The notes beneath the pieces are model-generated. The model was not told where the DNA came from. It searched no databases and saw nothing but the letters and a program-made list of their open reading frames with translations. The position numbers were made by a program, and so were the translations under genes. Below are positions 49,610 through 58,900 of a stretch of 64,000 bases of DNA, piece by piece (the first letter of the stretch is position 1; each line of letters starts with the position of its first letter). This stretch comes from Candidatus Saccharimonadota bacterium (GTDB lineage: Bacteria > Patescibacteriota > Saccharimonadia > Saccharimonadales > Saccharimonadaceae), in the NCBI GenBank assembly GCA_017537745.1, contig JAFYKF010000011.1, positions 36,779-100,778 on the forward strand, in the 5' to 3' direction.

Positions 49610-51436
49610 TTACTCTACGGTAACGGATTTCGCAAGATTCCTCGGCTGATCTACATTGTAGCCCTTTGCTACAGTCATATAATACGCAAACAATTGCGAC
49701 ACCAAGTTCATCAAAATCGGTGCAAAAATCTCCAATGTGTCAGGTATTTCAATCACATCTTCAACCTTCATATCAAACTTCTTCACGTTTGTCACCGCAA
49801 TAATTTTACCACCTCTGGCCAACACTTCTTGCACATTTGAAATCGCCTTATCGTACAAATGTCCTTCCGGTAAAAGCGCCAATTCAAAGAATCTATCATC
49901 AATAAGTGCCAGTGGCCCATGTTTCAATTCGCCAAATGCATATGCATTCGCATCCACATACGATATCTCTTTCAACTTCAAAGCCCCCTCCATTGCAGTT
50001 GGATAAGCCGTATCCCGACCGAGATACACCGCATGATCATATTTAGTGTACTTATTAGCAATCTTCTTAACCTTCTCATGTACCGATTCCAAAGTTTCAC
50101 GAATCGCTTCCGGCATCGCTGCAATTTCCTTAATGTAAGGATACAAAATGCTTGGCTTTACACCTTTTGCCTGTGCAATCGTTAAACCAAATATAACCAT
50201 CGCAATTACTTGCGAAGTAAATGCCTTAGTTGATGCCACCGAAATTTCTGGCCCTACGTGCACGTATGTACCGCCATCTACCTCACGCGAAATCGTCGAG
50301 CCAATCGCATTCACAATTCCAATTGTCTTTACACCTTGTTTCTTGATTTCACGAAGACAAGCCAGCGTATCAGCCGTCTCACCAGATTGCGACACAATTA
50401 GCGCCACTGAGTCTTCCGGAATATAAGCATTACGATACCGGTATTCCGACGCAATCACCGTTTCCACCGTTATTTCAGGAGTAAACTGTTCAATATAATA
50501 TCCCGCCAACAACCCAGCATGATAAGCCGTACCACAACCAACAATTACCAAATGTTTAATCTTACGAAGTTCATCTTCAGACAACCCAGGACCACCTAAA
50601 TGGACCGTCCTTGCTTCCAAGTTCACTCGTCCACGCAAAGTTTCTTTCAATGATTCAGGTTGTTCCATTATTTCCTTTAACAAGAAATGATCATAACCAC
50701 CTTTTTGAATCGCAGCCAAGTTAGTCTCAATCTCTTCCACCTTTGCAGATACCGGCTCAGCATTAAGGGTCTTAATTTCAATGCTGTCCTTTTTAACTAA
50801 AGCAACTTCCCCATCGTTCAAATATATTGCCTGTTTTGTATGCCCTACCAAAGCCGATGCATCAGATGCAATCAATGTTTCGTCGTGTCCAATACCAACC
50901 ACCAACGGCGAACCACTTCTTGCCACCACTATTTCATCTGGTGCCTTACAAGAAACCACTGCAATTCCATAAGTTCCTTTTGCCAACTTCAAAGCCTGCA
51001 CTACAGCATTAATCAATGAATGCTTACCGTCCTTATAAAACGAATTTATCAAAGCCGCCAAAACTTCTGTATCTGTCTCAGACTTAAACTCATGCTCCTT
51101 TAAAGTCTCCTTTAGCTCCTTGTAGTTCTCAATAATACCATTGTGAACCAGGTAAATCGAACCAGCTTGGTGTGGATGTGCATTAGCCTCACTTGGCTCA
51201 CCATGCGTCGCCCACCTAGTGTGGCCAATTCCAATTTTATCTTCGCGTTTATTTTTAGCCAACTTTTCTTCCAAATTCGAAATTTTACCTTTTGCCCGAA
51301 GCAAAGTCGCTTCACCTTTTGAATCAAGCGTCACAATTCCCGCCGAATCATAACCGCGATATTCCAATCTTTTTAACCCAGAAATCAAAAAATCTTGTGC
51401 ATTTTTATTACCCACATAACCTACAATTCCACACAT
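49610..51436 (-). CDS. glmS: Glutamine--fructose-6-phosphate aminotransferase (isomerizing)
   Basis: GlmS, 608 residues, makes glucosamine-6-P from fructose-6-P and glutamine, the first step to UDP-GlcNAc. The start must be ATG 51436 so that the nucleophilic cysteine is residue 2 ('MCGIVGYVG'). GGAG lies 7 bases upstream; the TTG at 51448 would bury Cys2. Glutaminase domain: 'RGYDSAGI', 'GHTRWATHGEPSEANAHPH'. Two SIS domains: 'GCGTAYHAGLLAGYYIE', 'VSQSGETADTL' and 'SYVDANAYAFGELKHGPLAL'. The C-terminus 'NLAKSVTVE' is the canonical end. The promoter TGCTATAAT is at 51463-51471 (minus). No glmS ribozyme is apparent in the short leader. Confidence 0.97.
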   Translation of the reverse strand: MCGIVGYVGNKNAQDFLISGLKRLEYRGYDSAGIVTLDSKGEATLLRAKGKISNLEEKLAKNKREDKIGIGHTRWATHGEPSEANAHPHQAGSIYLVHNGIIENYKELKETLKEHEFKSETDTEVLAALINSFYKDGKHSLINAVVQALKLAKGTYGIAVVSCKAPDEIVVARSGSPLVVGIGHDETLIASDASALVGHTKQAIYLNDGEVALVKKDSIEIKTLNAEPVSAKVEEIETNLAAIQKGGYDHFLLKEIMEQPESLKETLRGRVNLEARTVHLGGPGLSEDELRKIKHLVIVGCGTAYHAGLLAGYYIEQFTPEITVETVIASEYRYRNAYIPEDSVALIVSQSGETADTLACLREIKKQGVKTIGIVNAIGSTISREVDGGTYVHVGPEISVASTKAFTSQVIAMVIFGLTIAQAKGVKPSILYPYIKEIAAMPEAIRETLESVHEKVKKIANKYTKYDHAVYLGRDTAYPTAMEGALKLKEISYVDANAYAFGELKHGPLALIDDRFFELALLPEGHLYDKAISNVQEVLARGGKIIAVTNVKKFDMKVEDVIEIPDTLEIFAPILMNLVSQLFAYYMTVAKGYNVDQPRNLAKSVTVE

Positions 51437-51533
51437 ATTTTTCTCCAATTAATGATAATCTTATTATAGCATGTCTTGACTATTTGAGCGACTTTTATGC
51501 CACAAATAACCCTTCTAAAACAGCCCTCACCTC

Positions 51534-51562
51534 TTGACTTTTTAAACCGTTTGTGCTATAAT
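51534..51562 (+). promoter_or_regulatory. Promoter of the alpha-CTD-like gene
   Basis: TTGACT (51534-51539), 17 bases, TATAAT (51557-51562) with a TGTGC extension. One of the strongest promoters in the window. Confidence 0.8.
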
Positions 51563-51582
51563 ATAGTCATATATCTTTTTTT

Positions 51583-51601
51583 AAGGTATCTTGTACCTTT
51601 T
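51583..51601 (+). promoter_or_regulatory. Small leader hairpin (possible attenuator)
   Basis: In the ~85-base leader, AAGGTA-TCTTG-TACCTT is followed by TT. A 6-bp stem with a short T tract is a weak terminator candidate; it could attenuate or simply protect the 5' end. Confidence 0.35.
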
Positions 51602-51650
51602 CAGATATGCTAGGCAAAAGCACAACTAACCAAATCCAAAAAAAAGGGGG

Positions 51651-52265
51651 GTGTTTTCTACGGGAGATATAGTCCAGCTTCATTTTGCCGACACTGGCAA
51701 ACCAACTGGGCCCTGCAAGAGCCCAATCGTTATCGAACGACTGGATAAAAACATTTTTTCTGTGGCCTTCCACAAGAGCTTCTTCAACTTTGAATGTTTG
51801 GAGATTGCACTTCAGGGACTGGGCTATGGCGAAGATTGGGAGCTGTATAAACCCAAAAAACTGCAGACCAAAATGTATACGGTTTATCTGATCGCGCTCA
51901 CCAATGGCATCTCTGCCACTGCATCACGCGAAGGCGTCAGCATGGACAATATGCTCAACACCATAGCAACGAAAATCACCAAAGAAGTGTATCTCGAGGA
52001 GATCAATGTCTGGGATCGCATAATCGGCATCGAAGACTTGACCCATCCGCACCAATACGTGCTAAACGATGGCGCAAACATTCAAGCCAAGACCAGCTCC
52101 ATCCTGCAAGCCGCCGGGCTTGACACCGTTCAGAAGCTGACAAAGCAGACAAGAGAAAAGATTTGCGAGATTCCTGGTATGACCACAGAGGAGGTTTACA
52201 AGCTTGAAAAAAGCATGGCCTCCCGAGGGTTTTTCCTCACAGAGGAAGTACCAAGCTATGCCTAG
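51651..52265 (+). CDS. Unknown protein with RNA polymerase alpha-CTD-like C-terminus
   Basis: A 204-residue soluble protein. The only usable start is GTG 51651; an in-frame TAA lies at 51627-51629. The purine run AAGGGGG abuts the start with no spacer, which is odd. Residues 1-145 match nothing I know ('GDIVQLHFADTGKPTGPC' suggests a small beta barrel). Residues about 148-195 ('SSILQAAGLDTVQKLTKQTR', 'EKICEIPGMTTEEVYKLEK') follow the helix-hairpin-helix pattern of the alpha-subunit C-terminal domain, which binds DNA and regulators. Codon use (many CTG, CAG, AAG, ATC) differs from neighbours and hints at acquisition. Strong promoter and terminator make it a single-gene unit. Confidence 0.75.
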   Translation: MFSTGDIVQLHFADTGKPTGPCKSPIVIERLDKNIFSVAFHKSFFNFECLEIALQGLGYGEDWELYKPKKLQTKMYTVYLIALTNGISATASREGVSMDNMLNTIATKITKEVYLEEINVWDRIIGIEDLTHPHQYVLNDGANIQAKTSSILQAAGLDTVQKLTKQTREKICEIPGMTTEEVYKLEKSMASRGFFLTEEVPSYA

Positions 52266-52270
52266 AATCG

Positions 52271-52297
52271 AAAAGGCCGCCCCTCGGGCGGCCTTTT
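52271..52297. terminator. Strong bidirectional terminator
   Basis: Perfect 12-bp stem AAAAGGCCGCCC / GGGCGGCCTTTT around CTC, with flanking A and T runs. It ends the genes on both sides (stops at 52265 and 52300). Confidence 0.92.
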
Positions 52298-52299
52298 CC

Positions 52300-53532
52300 C
52301 TATGCGTCTTCAGGTTTTTCTTCCTCAGATTTCTTCTGAGCTTCCTCCGCATATTCGGCAATCTTCTCAGTCTTCTCACTTGGACTTAGTTTTTCAACTC
52401 TGTCTTCCAGGTGAGCCAATTTTCTCCCCTTAGTGCCAACCGATATCAAAGCTTCAGCCCAATGTTCAGCACCTATCTCATCAAAATCTAATATGCTCTT
52501 TTCCCGCACCAATGTCCTAAATGCAAGCTCCTCAATAGACTTCTCACGTCGGAACGTATCGCTTTGCTCTTTGTGATGGACAATGATCATATCTTTTCTT
52601 TCTTTGTCTTCGACAGCGCCCGCACGCAAGAACTTTTCTCTCCAAGAATTGCCTACACTATCATCAACCAAGGCATATACCCCAGTGTCTTCCCTCGGCG
52701 AAAAAGCAACCACATGATTAATACCATTTTTAATCCATCGCACAACTACAAGATTCTTATATATATCCGGATCCATACCCATCTGCGGCTTCTTATCGGC
52801 ACCTTCGCCACTCGAACTGACAATTGTACCAGTATTGCCAATGGAAACCGAGTCAGCATCACCACCAATTAATATTTCAGAAAGATATAATTGAGCAGCA
52901 GCAAGTGTATCCGCTGCATAGTGATCTTTACTTAGTTCTTTACCGCCAAGAGCTTTTCTAATGGCTTTCTCAATTTCAGCACTATTCTTTTCTATTCTCT
53001 CACTTTTTACTTTTTCAGCTTCAGCACTATTCTCTTCCCCAACTGGCATTGGCGATTGCTCAATTCTCTTCATGTCAGCAGCGGCAACACTCATTAAGCG
53101 GTAACGCGGATTACCTGGCTTTTTATAACGATCGCGAATCTCTTTGCTTCTCTCAAAAACCGCAGTAAGACGCTTTTCATTTTCAGCTAATTCCTCGTCA
53201 ACTGATTCTCTAACATTAATCACAACCTCACTCTCAGGTGCTTCTTCTACTTCCGCTTCTGGCATAGGGTGCTCAGCCTCAAATTTCCGCATTTTTTCCG
53301 GGTCATCCGTAAAACCAAAAACTGGATCATCTTCAATAGTATAACCAGCAGTTTTCGCTGGCTCCCTTTTACGAATATCATCAATAGCTTCGACTATACG
53401 AGCACGGTTTTGATCCTTTTCTCTCTTGGTCTTTGCATCTTCCCTATCGGCTAAAGCCTGAACAAGAGCCGGGTCCTCCGACACAATATCGTCTAAATCT
53501 AAATCTTCCATGTCTGACGGAAATTCTTCCAT
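52300..53532 (-). CDS. Acidic unknown protein
   Basis: A 410-residue, highly charged soluble protein without signal or membrane helix, behind a good AAAGGAG ribosome binding site. Residues 1-210 are predicted disordered or coiled ('MEEFPSDMEDLDLDDIVSE', then long E/K/R stretches). Residues about 215-345 form the likely globular core ('YAADTLAAAQLYLSEILIGG', 'KNLVVVRWIKNGINHVVAFS' and 'TGVYALVDDSVGNSWREKFL'). The C-terminal tail is helical and again very acidic. I recognise no domain. It may be a CPR-specific cytosolic protein; function unknown. Confidence 0.8.
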   Translation of the reverse strand: MEEFPSDMEDLDLDDIVSEDPALVQALADREDAKTKREKDQNRARIVEAIDDIRKREPAKTAGYTIEDDPVFGFTDDPEKMRKFEAEHPMPEAEVEEAPESEVVINVRESVDEELAENEKRLTAVFERSKEIRDRYKKPGNPRYRLMSVAAADMKRIEQSPMPVGEENSAEAEKVKSERIEKNSAEIEKAIRKALGGKELSKDHYAADTLAAAQLYLSEILIGGDADSVSIGNTGTIVSSSGEGADKKPQMGMDPDIYKNLVVVRWIKNGINHVVAFSPREDTGVYALVDDSVGNSWREKFLRAGAVEDKERKDMIIVHHKEQSDTFRREKSIEELAFRTLVREKSILDFDEIGAEHWAEALISVGTKGRKLAHLEDRVEKLSPSEKTEKIAEYAEEAQKKSEEEKPEDA

Positions 53533-53650
53533 GCTTGCTCCTTTTTTTTAATAATCATTGCGCTTTAGCTTAATTATAATAGTTTTTTTGAAAAAGTAAA
53601 GTAGTATTAAATATCAAGTAGCCAAAACTATTTATTTTTCAAAACGCACA

Positions 53651-53659
53651 TGCTATAAT
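53651..53659 (+). promoter_or_regulatory. Extended -10 promoter of the dockerin gene
   Basis: TGCTATAAT, -10 at 53654-53659, 9 bases before ATG 53669. No ribosome binding site; near-leaderless. Confidence 0.55.
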
Positions 53660-53668
53660 AAAAAAGTA

Positions 53669-55915
53669 ATGGTCATCAAAAGAGGTTTTTGTTTAGGCAT
53701 AGCTATCCTATCACTAGGCATTGTTAGTGCTTTAATTCCTACAATCAAAGACCTTGCTTTTGCTGCCGCAATTCCAGTCCTTACGTTTACAGAATCAGGC
53801 ATTACTGAAACCGTGTCTGGCGACGGTTACACAATCACCGACACAGTTCTCGCAATTAAATCACCCGGCACATATCGAATTACCGGCAGCTGCACCACCG
53901 ATTGTAATCTTTACGTCAAAAAAGGCACGACTGGTGTTATTTTAATTTTCGACAACCTTAGCCTCAGCGCCACCTCCACAGCGCCGTTCATCATCAACCG
54001 AGCTGCAGACGACGGGACCGGTACAGAAGTAGCAGTCAAACTCTACGGCACTTCAACGCTCACAGATAATGAGTCCGACAACACCCTACCAGATTACGAA
54101 GGCGCTGCCATCAAAGTCAAAAGTGGCTCATCGCTCACATTTAGCGGCCCTGGAACTTTAAACGTCATTTCCAACTACAAAAACGGCATCAAAGGCTCCA
54201 GCAATTCATCAATCACCTTTAATGGTGGCATCTACAGCATCTCGTCAGTCAATAACGGCATCGCCGTAGACGGCACCATGACCTTCAACAAAGGCACATT
54301 CGACATCGATGCCGGAAACGACGGCATCAAAGCGGTACCAGACTTAGACGATTTAGACAGTGCTGGCGCAATCTATATAAACGGTGGCACATTTGACATC
54401 GACGCAAACGACGACGGAATTCAAGCCGCCAAAACATTATTAATTACAAATGGTACATTCGACATCAAAGCATATCAAGGCTATAGGACAAATTGTCCGA
54501 CAGACTCAAGCTGTAAAGGCATCAAAGGCTCCAGCGACAACGCCGTAGACGAACCATCAATCACTATCACAGGCGGCACCTTCACGCTCGATGTATCCGA
54601 CGACGCAATTCATTCAGATACCGACATCACTATTACGCGCGGAACATTTTTAATTAATAGCAAAGAAGATGCCGTGCATGCAGAAAGAAATCTAGTCATC
54701 GGTACCGTCAACGGCTACGAACGCGACCCAGAAATCACAGTTAATAACGGTTTTGAAGGTCTCGAAGGCGAAAAAGTCTTTATCTATTCCGGTAAATTAA
54801 AAATCACCACCAACAACGACGGCATTAATGCTGCCGGCGGTGGCGATCCCGAAGGCAATTGTTATGATCCAAATTTCCAAATTTATATTTACGGTGGCGA
54901 AATATACATAAATACCAATGACGACGGCATAGATTCTAATGGAGATATTCATTTATATGGTGGCACTCAAGTCGTCTTCTCGCAAGCCATGAACGGCATG
55001 AGTCCCAACGAAGCACTAGACCGTTGCGGAGATATTACTATTGATGGCGCTACAGTCTTTACCGCAGGGGACAGAGGCATAGACCCACCAATTACCAATA
55101 TTGGCAGTTCACAACAATTCTTTACTACTACCACTCACTATTCCGCCAATAGCAACATTGCTATACGAAGCAATAATACAACCATCTTCAATGAAACCAT
55201 CCCCAAAAAGACCACTTACACCTTTTTCTCAAGCCCAGATTTATCCACTACTCGCTCCTTCACATCCGTCCAACAACTCGACGTCTGCAAAGCCTCCACT
55301 TGGCAACAAACCTGGAATAACGGAGTCGTTACAACGCCAGCTACACAGCTTGCAAATGGCCTCATGACCTACACTTCTAATTGTCTAAACATCGAACGAA
55401 AAACCATTCTCTATGAACCAACTGGCACGAATTTCAGTATTATTAATAATACTAGAAACAAAGCCACCGTTACGTTTGGCGACACCACCAGCACCAGTGA
55501 TTTTGACGCCACTACCGACAACAACACACTAACGGTCGAGTCAAACGAAGCTTGCATGGTTATTACTTCAACCGACTTCGGTGCAACCTACACAAGAATT
55601 CCAGCCCAAGCCACCAACAACAATAATATATATACATTCAACATTAGCACCAACAACGAAAGCGAAATCTATATCTACTTAGCCGGTGACGTCACCATGA
55701 ATGGTGAAATTAATTCCCTTGATTCTGCCGCCATCGACTACTCACTTTTGTCCGAAAGCAATCCCAATTATCACAGCCTCTCTCCACTTGAATCACTCCT
55801 CGCTGACGTCAATTACAACGGCACCGTCAATTCCATCGATTCATCTGCCATTGATTTCTCGCTATTATCGACAAATAATATTAATTACAAAAAATTAGAT
55901 TGGAAAAATCCATAA
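53669..55915 (+). CDS. Secreted Cthe_2159-like carbohydrate-binding beta-helix with C-terminal dockerin
   Basis: A 748-residue exported protein. Signal peptide 1-33 ('CLGIAILSLGIVSALIP' core). Residues about 40-500 are a right-handed beta-helix of the Cthe_2159/DUF4353 kind: 'GTYRITGSCTTDCNLYVKKG' and repeated turns such as 'INGGTFDIDANDDGIQA', 'ITGGTFTLDVSDDAIHS' and 'IYGGEIYINTNDDGIDSNG'. Asp-rich turns probably bind calcium. That family binds polygalacturonate/cellulose-type glycans. Residues 671-748 are a type I dockerin: two F-hand loops, 'DVTMNGEINSLD' and 'DVNYNGTVNSID', each followed by a helix ('SAAIDYSLL', 'SSAIDFSLL'). It is followed 58 bases on by a gene with a cohesin-like domain. 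Likely a surface-docked glycan-binding protein. Confidence 0.85.
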   Translation: MVIKRGFCLGIAILSLGIVSALIPTIKDLAFAAAIPVLTFTESGITETVSGDGYTITDTVLAIKSPGTYRITGSCTTDCNLYVKKGTTGVILIFDNLSLSATSTAPFIINRAADDGTGTEVAVKLYGTSTLTDNESDNTLPDYEGAAIKVKSGSSLTFSGPGTLNVISNYKNGIKGSSNSSITFNGGIYSISSVNNGIAVDGTMTFNKGTFDIDAGNDGIKAVPDLDDLDSAGAIYINGGTFDIDANDDGIQAAKTLLITNGTFDIKAYQGYRTNCPTDSSCKGIKGSSDNAVDEPSITITGGTFTLDVSDDAIHSDTDITITRGTFLINSKEDAVHAERNLVIGTVNGYERDPEITVNNGFEGLEGEKVFIYSGKLKITTNNDGINAAGGGDPEGNCYDPNFQIYIYGGEIYINTNDDGIDSNGDIHLYGGTQVVFSQAMNGMSPNEALDRCGDITIDGATVFTAGDRGIDPPITNIGSSQQFFTTTTHYSANSNIAIRSNNTTIFNETIPKKTTYTFFSSPDLSTTRSFTSVQQLDVCKASTWQQTWNNGVVTTPATQLANGLMTYTSNCLNIERKTILYEPTGTNFSIINNTRNKATVTFGDTTSTSDFDATTDNNTLTVESNEACMVITSTDFGATYTRIPAQATNNNNIYTFNISTNNESEIYIYLAGDVTMNGEINSLDSAAIDYSLLSESNPNYHSLSPLESLLADVNYNGTVNSIDSSAIDFSLLSTNNINYKKLDWKNP

Positions 55916-55973
55916 AAATGTAACAAAATTTAAAAAAGTGTGCTAAAATAAAGCATAAGGAGTCATACATACA

Positions 55974-58900
55974 ATGTCATACATAGGATCAAGGACCCTA
56001 AGACGGAGGGTTAGAAATGCCACCATTGGCGGCGTCGCGGTTTTATTGTTGGTTTCAACATTAATCGCCAAATTTTTATTACAAGCTTACGCAACACAAA
56101 ATTATTTCGGCTACACTGCTAGCACGCTAACTGAAAGTAGTTCGGCTCAAGTTGCCACAGTTTCAATCAAAGCCATTTCAAATGTTACATTCTATACTTT
56201 TGAAGGCAACTTCTTTGCGCACGAAGATGACTCATCCTACTTTACTCTGGACTCCATGACATATTCCAGCAACTTCGCACCAGCCGATGTTCTAGAAAAC
56301 ACCGTTGACGACAAAGGTGGCATTTTCTATTGGAAAAACACCACTAACGGTGTAACATTTAATGCTGGCGACACCATCTGGACTGCAACCTATATTGTAT
56401 CAGCAGACGCTCCAGTCGGAGTATACAATTTACCAATCGTCCTTGATGCAGTTTCTTTTGGCCCTAGCTCCTATATTGAAGATGAAACTATCGACGCCGT
56501 TGTCGAAATTGAAGGAGAACACTATACCGGCACTTTCGCCATCGACGGGCATCTTACCGTCACTGCCTGCTCCGTGCAATACGATGCCAATGGCAATTGT
56601 AGCGGCAACAGTTACACTATTAATAACGGTGATACTCTAGGTATACGTAATTCTTCCGGTATATATGATATAACAGGCTCGGGCCAGTTAAATCTGCGCA
56701 TCATTCCAGACACTGGATATATCGTCAGCAACATTACCGCAACCGACAATACGTATAACGCCATCAAAGGCCCCGCCGACATTAATGTGCCAAACGGCTA
56801 TCGCATCACCAAAATCACCAATGACACAACCGTCAATATCTCATCTAGACAAGCCAACGATTATAGCGCGACTCTTCACCTAAGTACTGGAGTTACCTCT
56901 GTAAAAGTTTGCTCCGTACAATATGTCGGAACAACTTGTAACGGCACCGAAACCACCCTCACCGACGGAGATTCCATTGCGGCTAAAACCTCCTCCGGCG
57001 TCTCATCCGTAGATGGTAATGACCAACTTAACTTTATCATTAACGTTGCAAATGGATATAAACTTGACATCCAAGACCTCGACGATTTATCTAATATCTT
57101 CTCAATCGGTGGCGTATATAATAATCTCAAAACCATATCCGCTAATGACAATTCATACCGCATCACTCAAATCGCCAGCGACATAGACGTCACAATTACG
57201 GCAACCGCACAAATTGCAGTCACCCCATCCATAACGCCAATTTCCAACCAAACCTATAATGGCTCCGCCATCAATCCAGAAATAGAAGTTACAGCTGTAG
57301 TGGATAATGAAGATATAATATTAAAAGAAGAAGCCGATTACACTTATACTATCTCAAACAATACTAATGCCGGCACAGCCATCATTGACATTTCGCCAGT
57401 TGCAATGAGTGATTTTACATTTACTGCCTTCTCTGCTCAATTTACCATCTTACCGTATGAACTAAGTAGTGACAATATCAGTGCTCCAGAATACATTCTT
57501 GCCGGCAATAGTCTTTCCGCAAGCGACATCACCGTCACGGCAAACAATACAACTCTCACCGCATGTGCAGACACCAACGATACTAGTTGTGATTATTTAT
57601 TGACTATCACCAAAGCAAGCGGTACCGCCGGCGAAAATGCCACTGGTAGCGTCGAAGGCCGAAATGGCAATTATACTGGTACCGTCAATTTCACCGTACC
57701 AATTCAAGCCAAGCCCAATCAAACACTAAGTTTCGCCGAAAGCTCAGTCACTGTTGAATGGGGTAGCACCGTTTCCAATCCATTAACACACTCGGTTGGC
57801 GATGGCACAATTTCCTACTGGACAAGCGATTCAAGCGTCGCCTCTGTATCAAACAACGGCACCATCACGCTAAACGGCATCGGCGAAACGACTATCTTTG
57901 CCCAAGCATCCGAAACCAGCAACTATGCCGCCACCACCACCAGCTACACTCTAACAGTGAATAAGAAAGTTCTTTCCATTGTTAATGCCAGCGTAGCAAA
58001 TAAAACCTACGATGCAACCACCAACGCGCAAATATCTTCCGTATCACTTAGTAATATAAATATGGTTTACGGCACCGACTTTACCGCCACCGCAGCCTTT
58101 ACTAGCGTCAATGCCGGGGGGAATATTCCAGTAACCGTCACAGTTACCCTAAACGATACTACCCACTACGTATTAGACCAAGCAACATTTACCACCTCAG
58201 CGTCCATTACGCGCCTAACTCTCGGCAGTAACAATACAACAGCTTCACTAAACAACACCGAATATACTTATTCTGGCTCGACCAATCAACCAAGTGCAAC
58301 CGTTGTTGTAAATATTAACGGAACAGATTACAACCTCGTAGAGGGCACCGACTATAGCATCTCCTATTCTAGCGACACCACCAATGTCGGCACTAAGTCT
58401 GCAGTCATCATCGGCACCGGCAATTACGCCGGCACACTAACCGCATTATCCTACACCGTATCCCCAGCAACCGTCACCGACGTCACGGCAATCATTCCAT
58501 CACAAACCTATACCGGGACAGTACGCACTCCAAACGTCAGTGTAACCGCATCATTCGACGGTAGCACTATCGCCTTAACTTCAGGCACCGATTATACGCT
58601 CGATTATAACACTTCTGCAATCAATGCCGGAAGCTATCCAGTAACAATTAACCCTCGTAGCAGTGGTAGCAATTATACCTTTACCACAACCGAAGCAACA
58701 TTTGTTATTAGCTCACACGAATTAGTGGCCAGTGACGTGTCACTTGAATACACTGCCATCCATTATACTGGCTATCCACTTGAACCAGCAGTAACCGTAA
58801 AAATCAACGGTCGTACTATCAGCTCAGACTATTACACAGTTTCTTACCCAAGCAACACAGTTGACATTAACAGTTCCCTTGCGGTTACAGTTTCAGGCAA

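Noticed and set aside
51437..51480. glmS ribozyme in the glmS leader
   Set aside because: The leader between the -10 box (51463-51468) and ATG 51436 is only about 20 bases, far too short.
51567..51773. 68-codon minus-strand frame over the leader and start of the alpha-CTD-like gene
   Set aside because: Overlaps a well-supported promoter and gene on the other strand, with no initiation signals of its own.
53669..55700. CRISPR-like periodicity in the beta-helix genes
   Set aside because: The repeats are degenerate protein turns (GGTF, DDGI) within one reading frame, not identical DNA repeats with spacers; no CRISPR array or cas gene is present.
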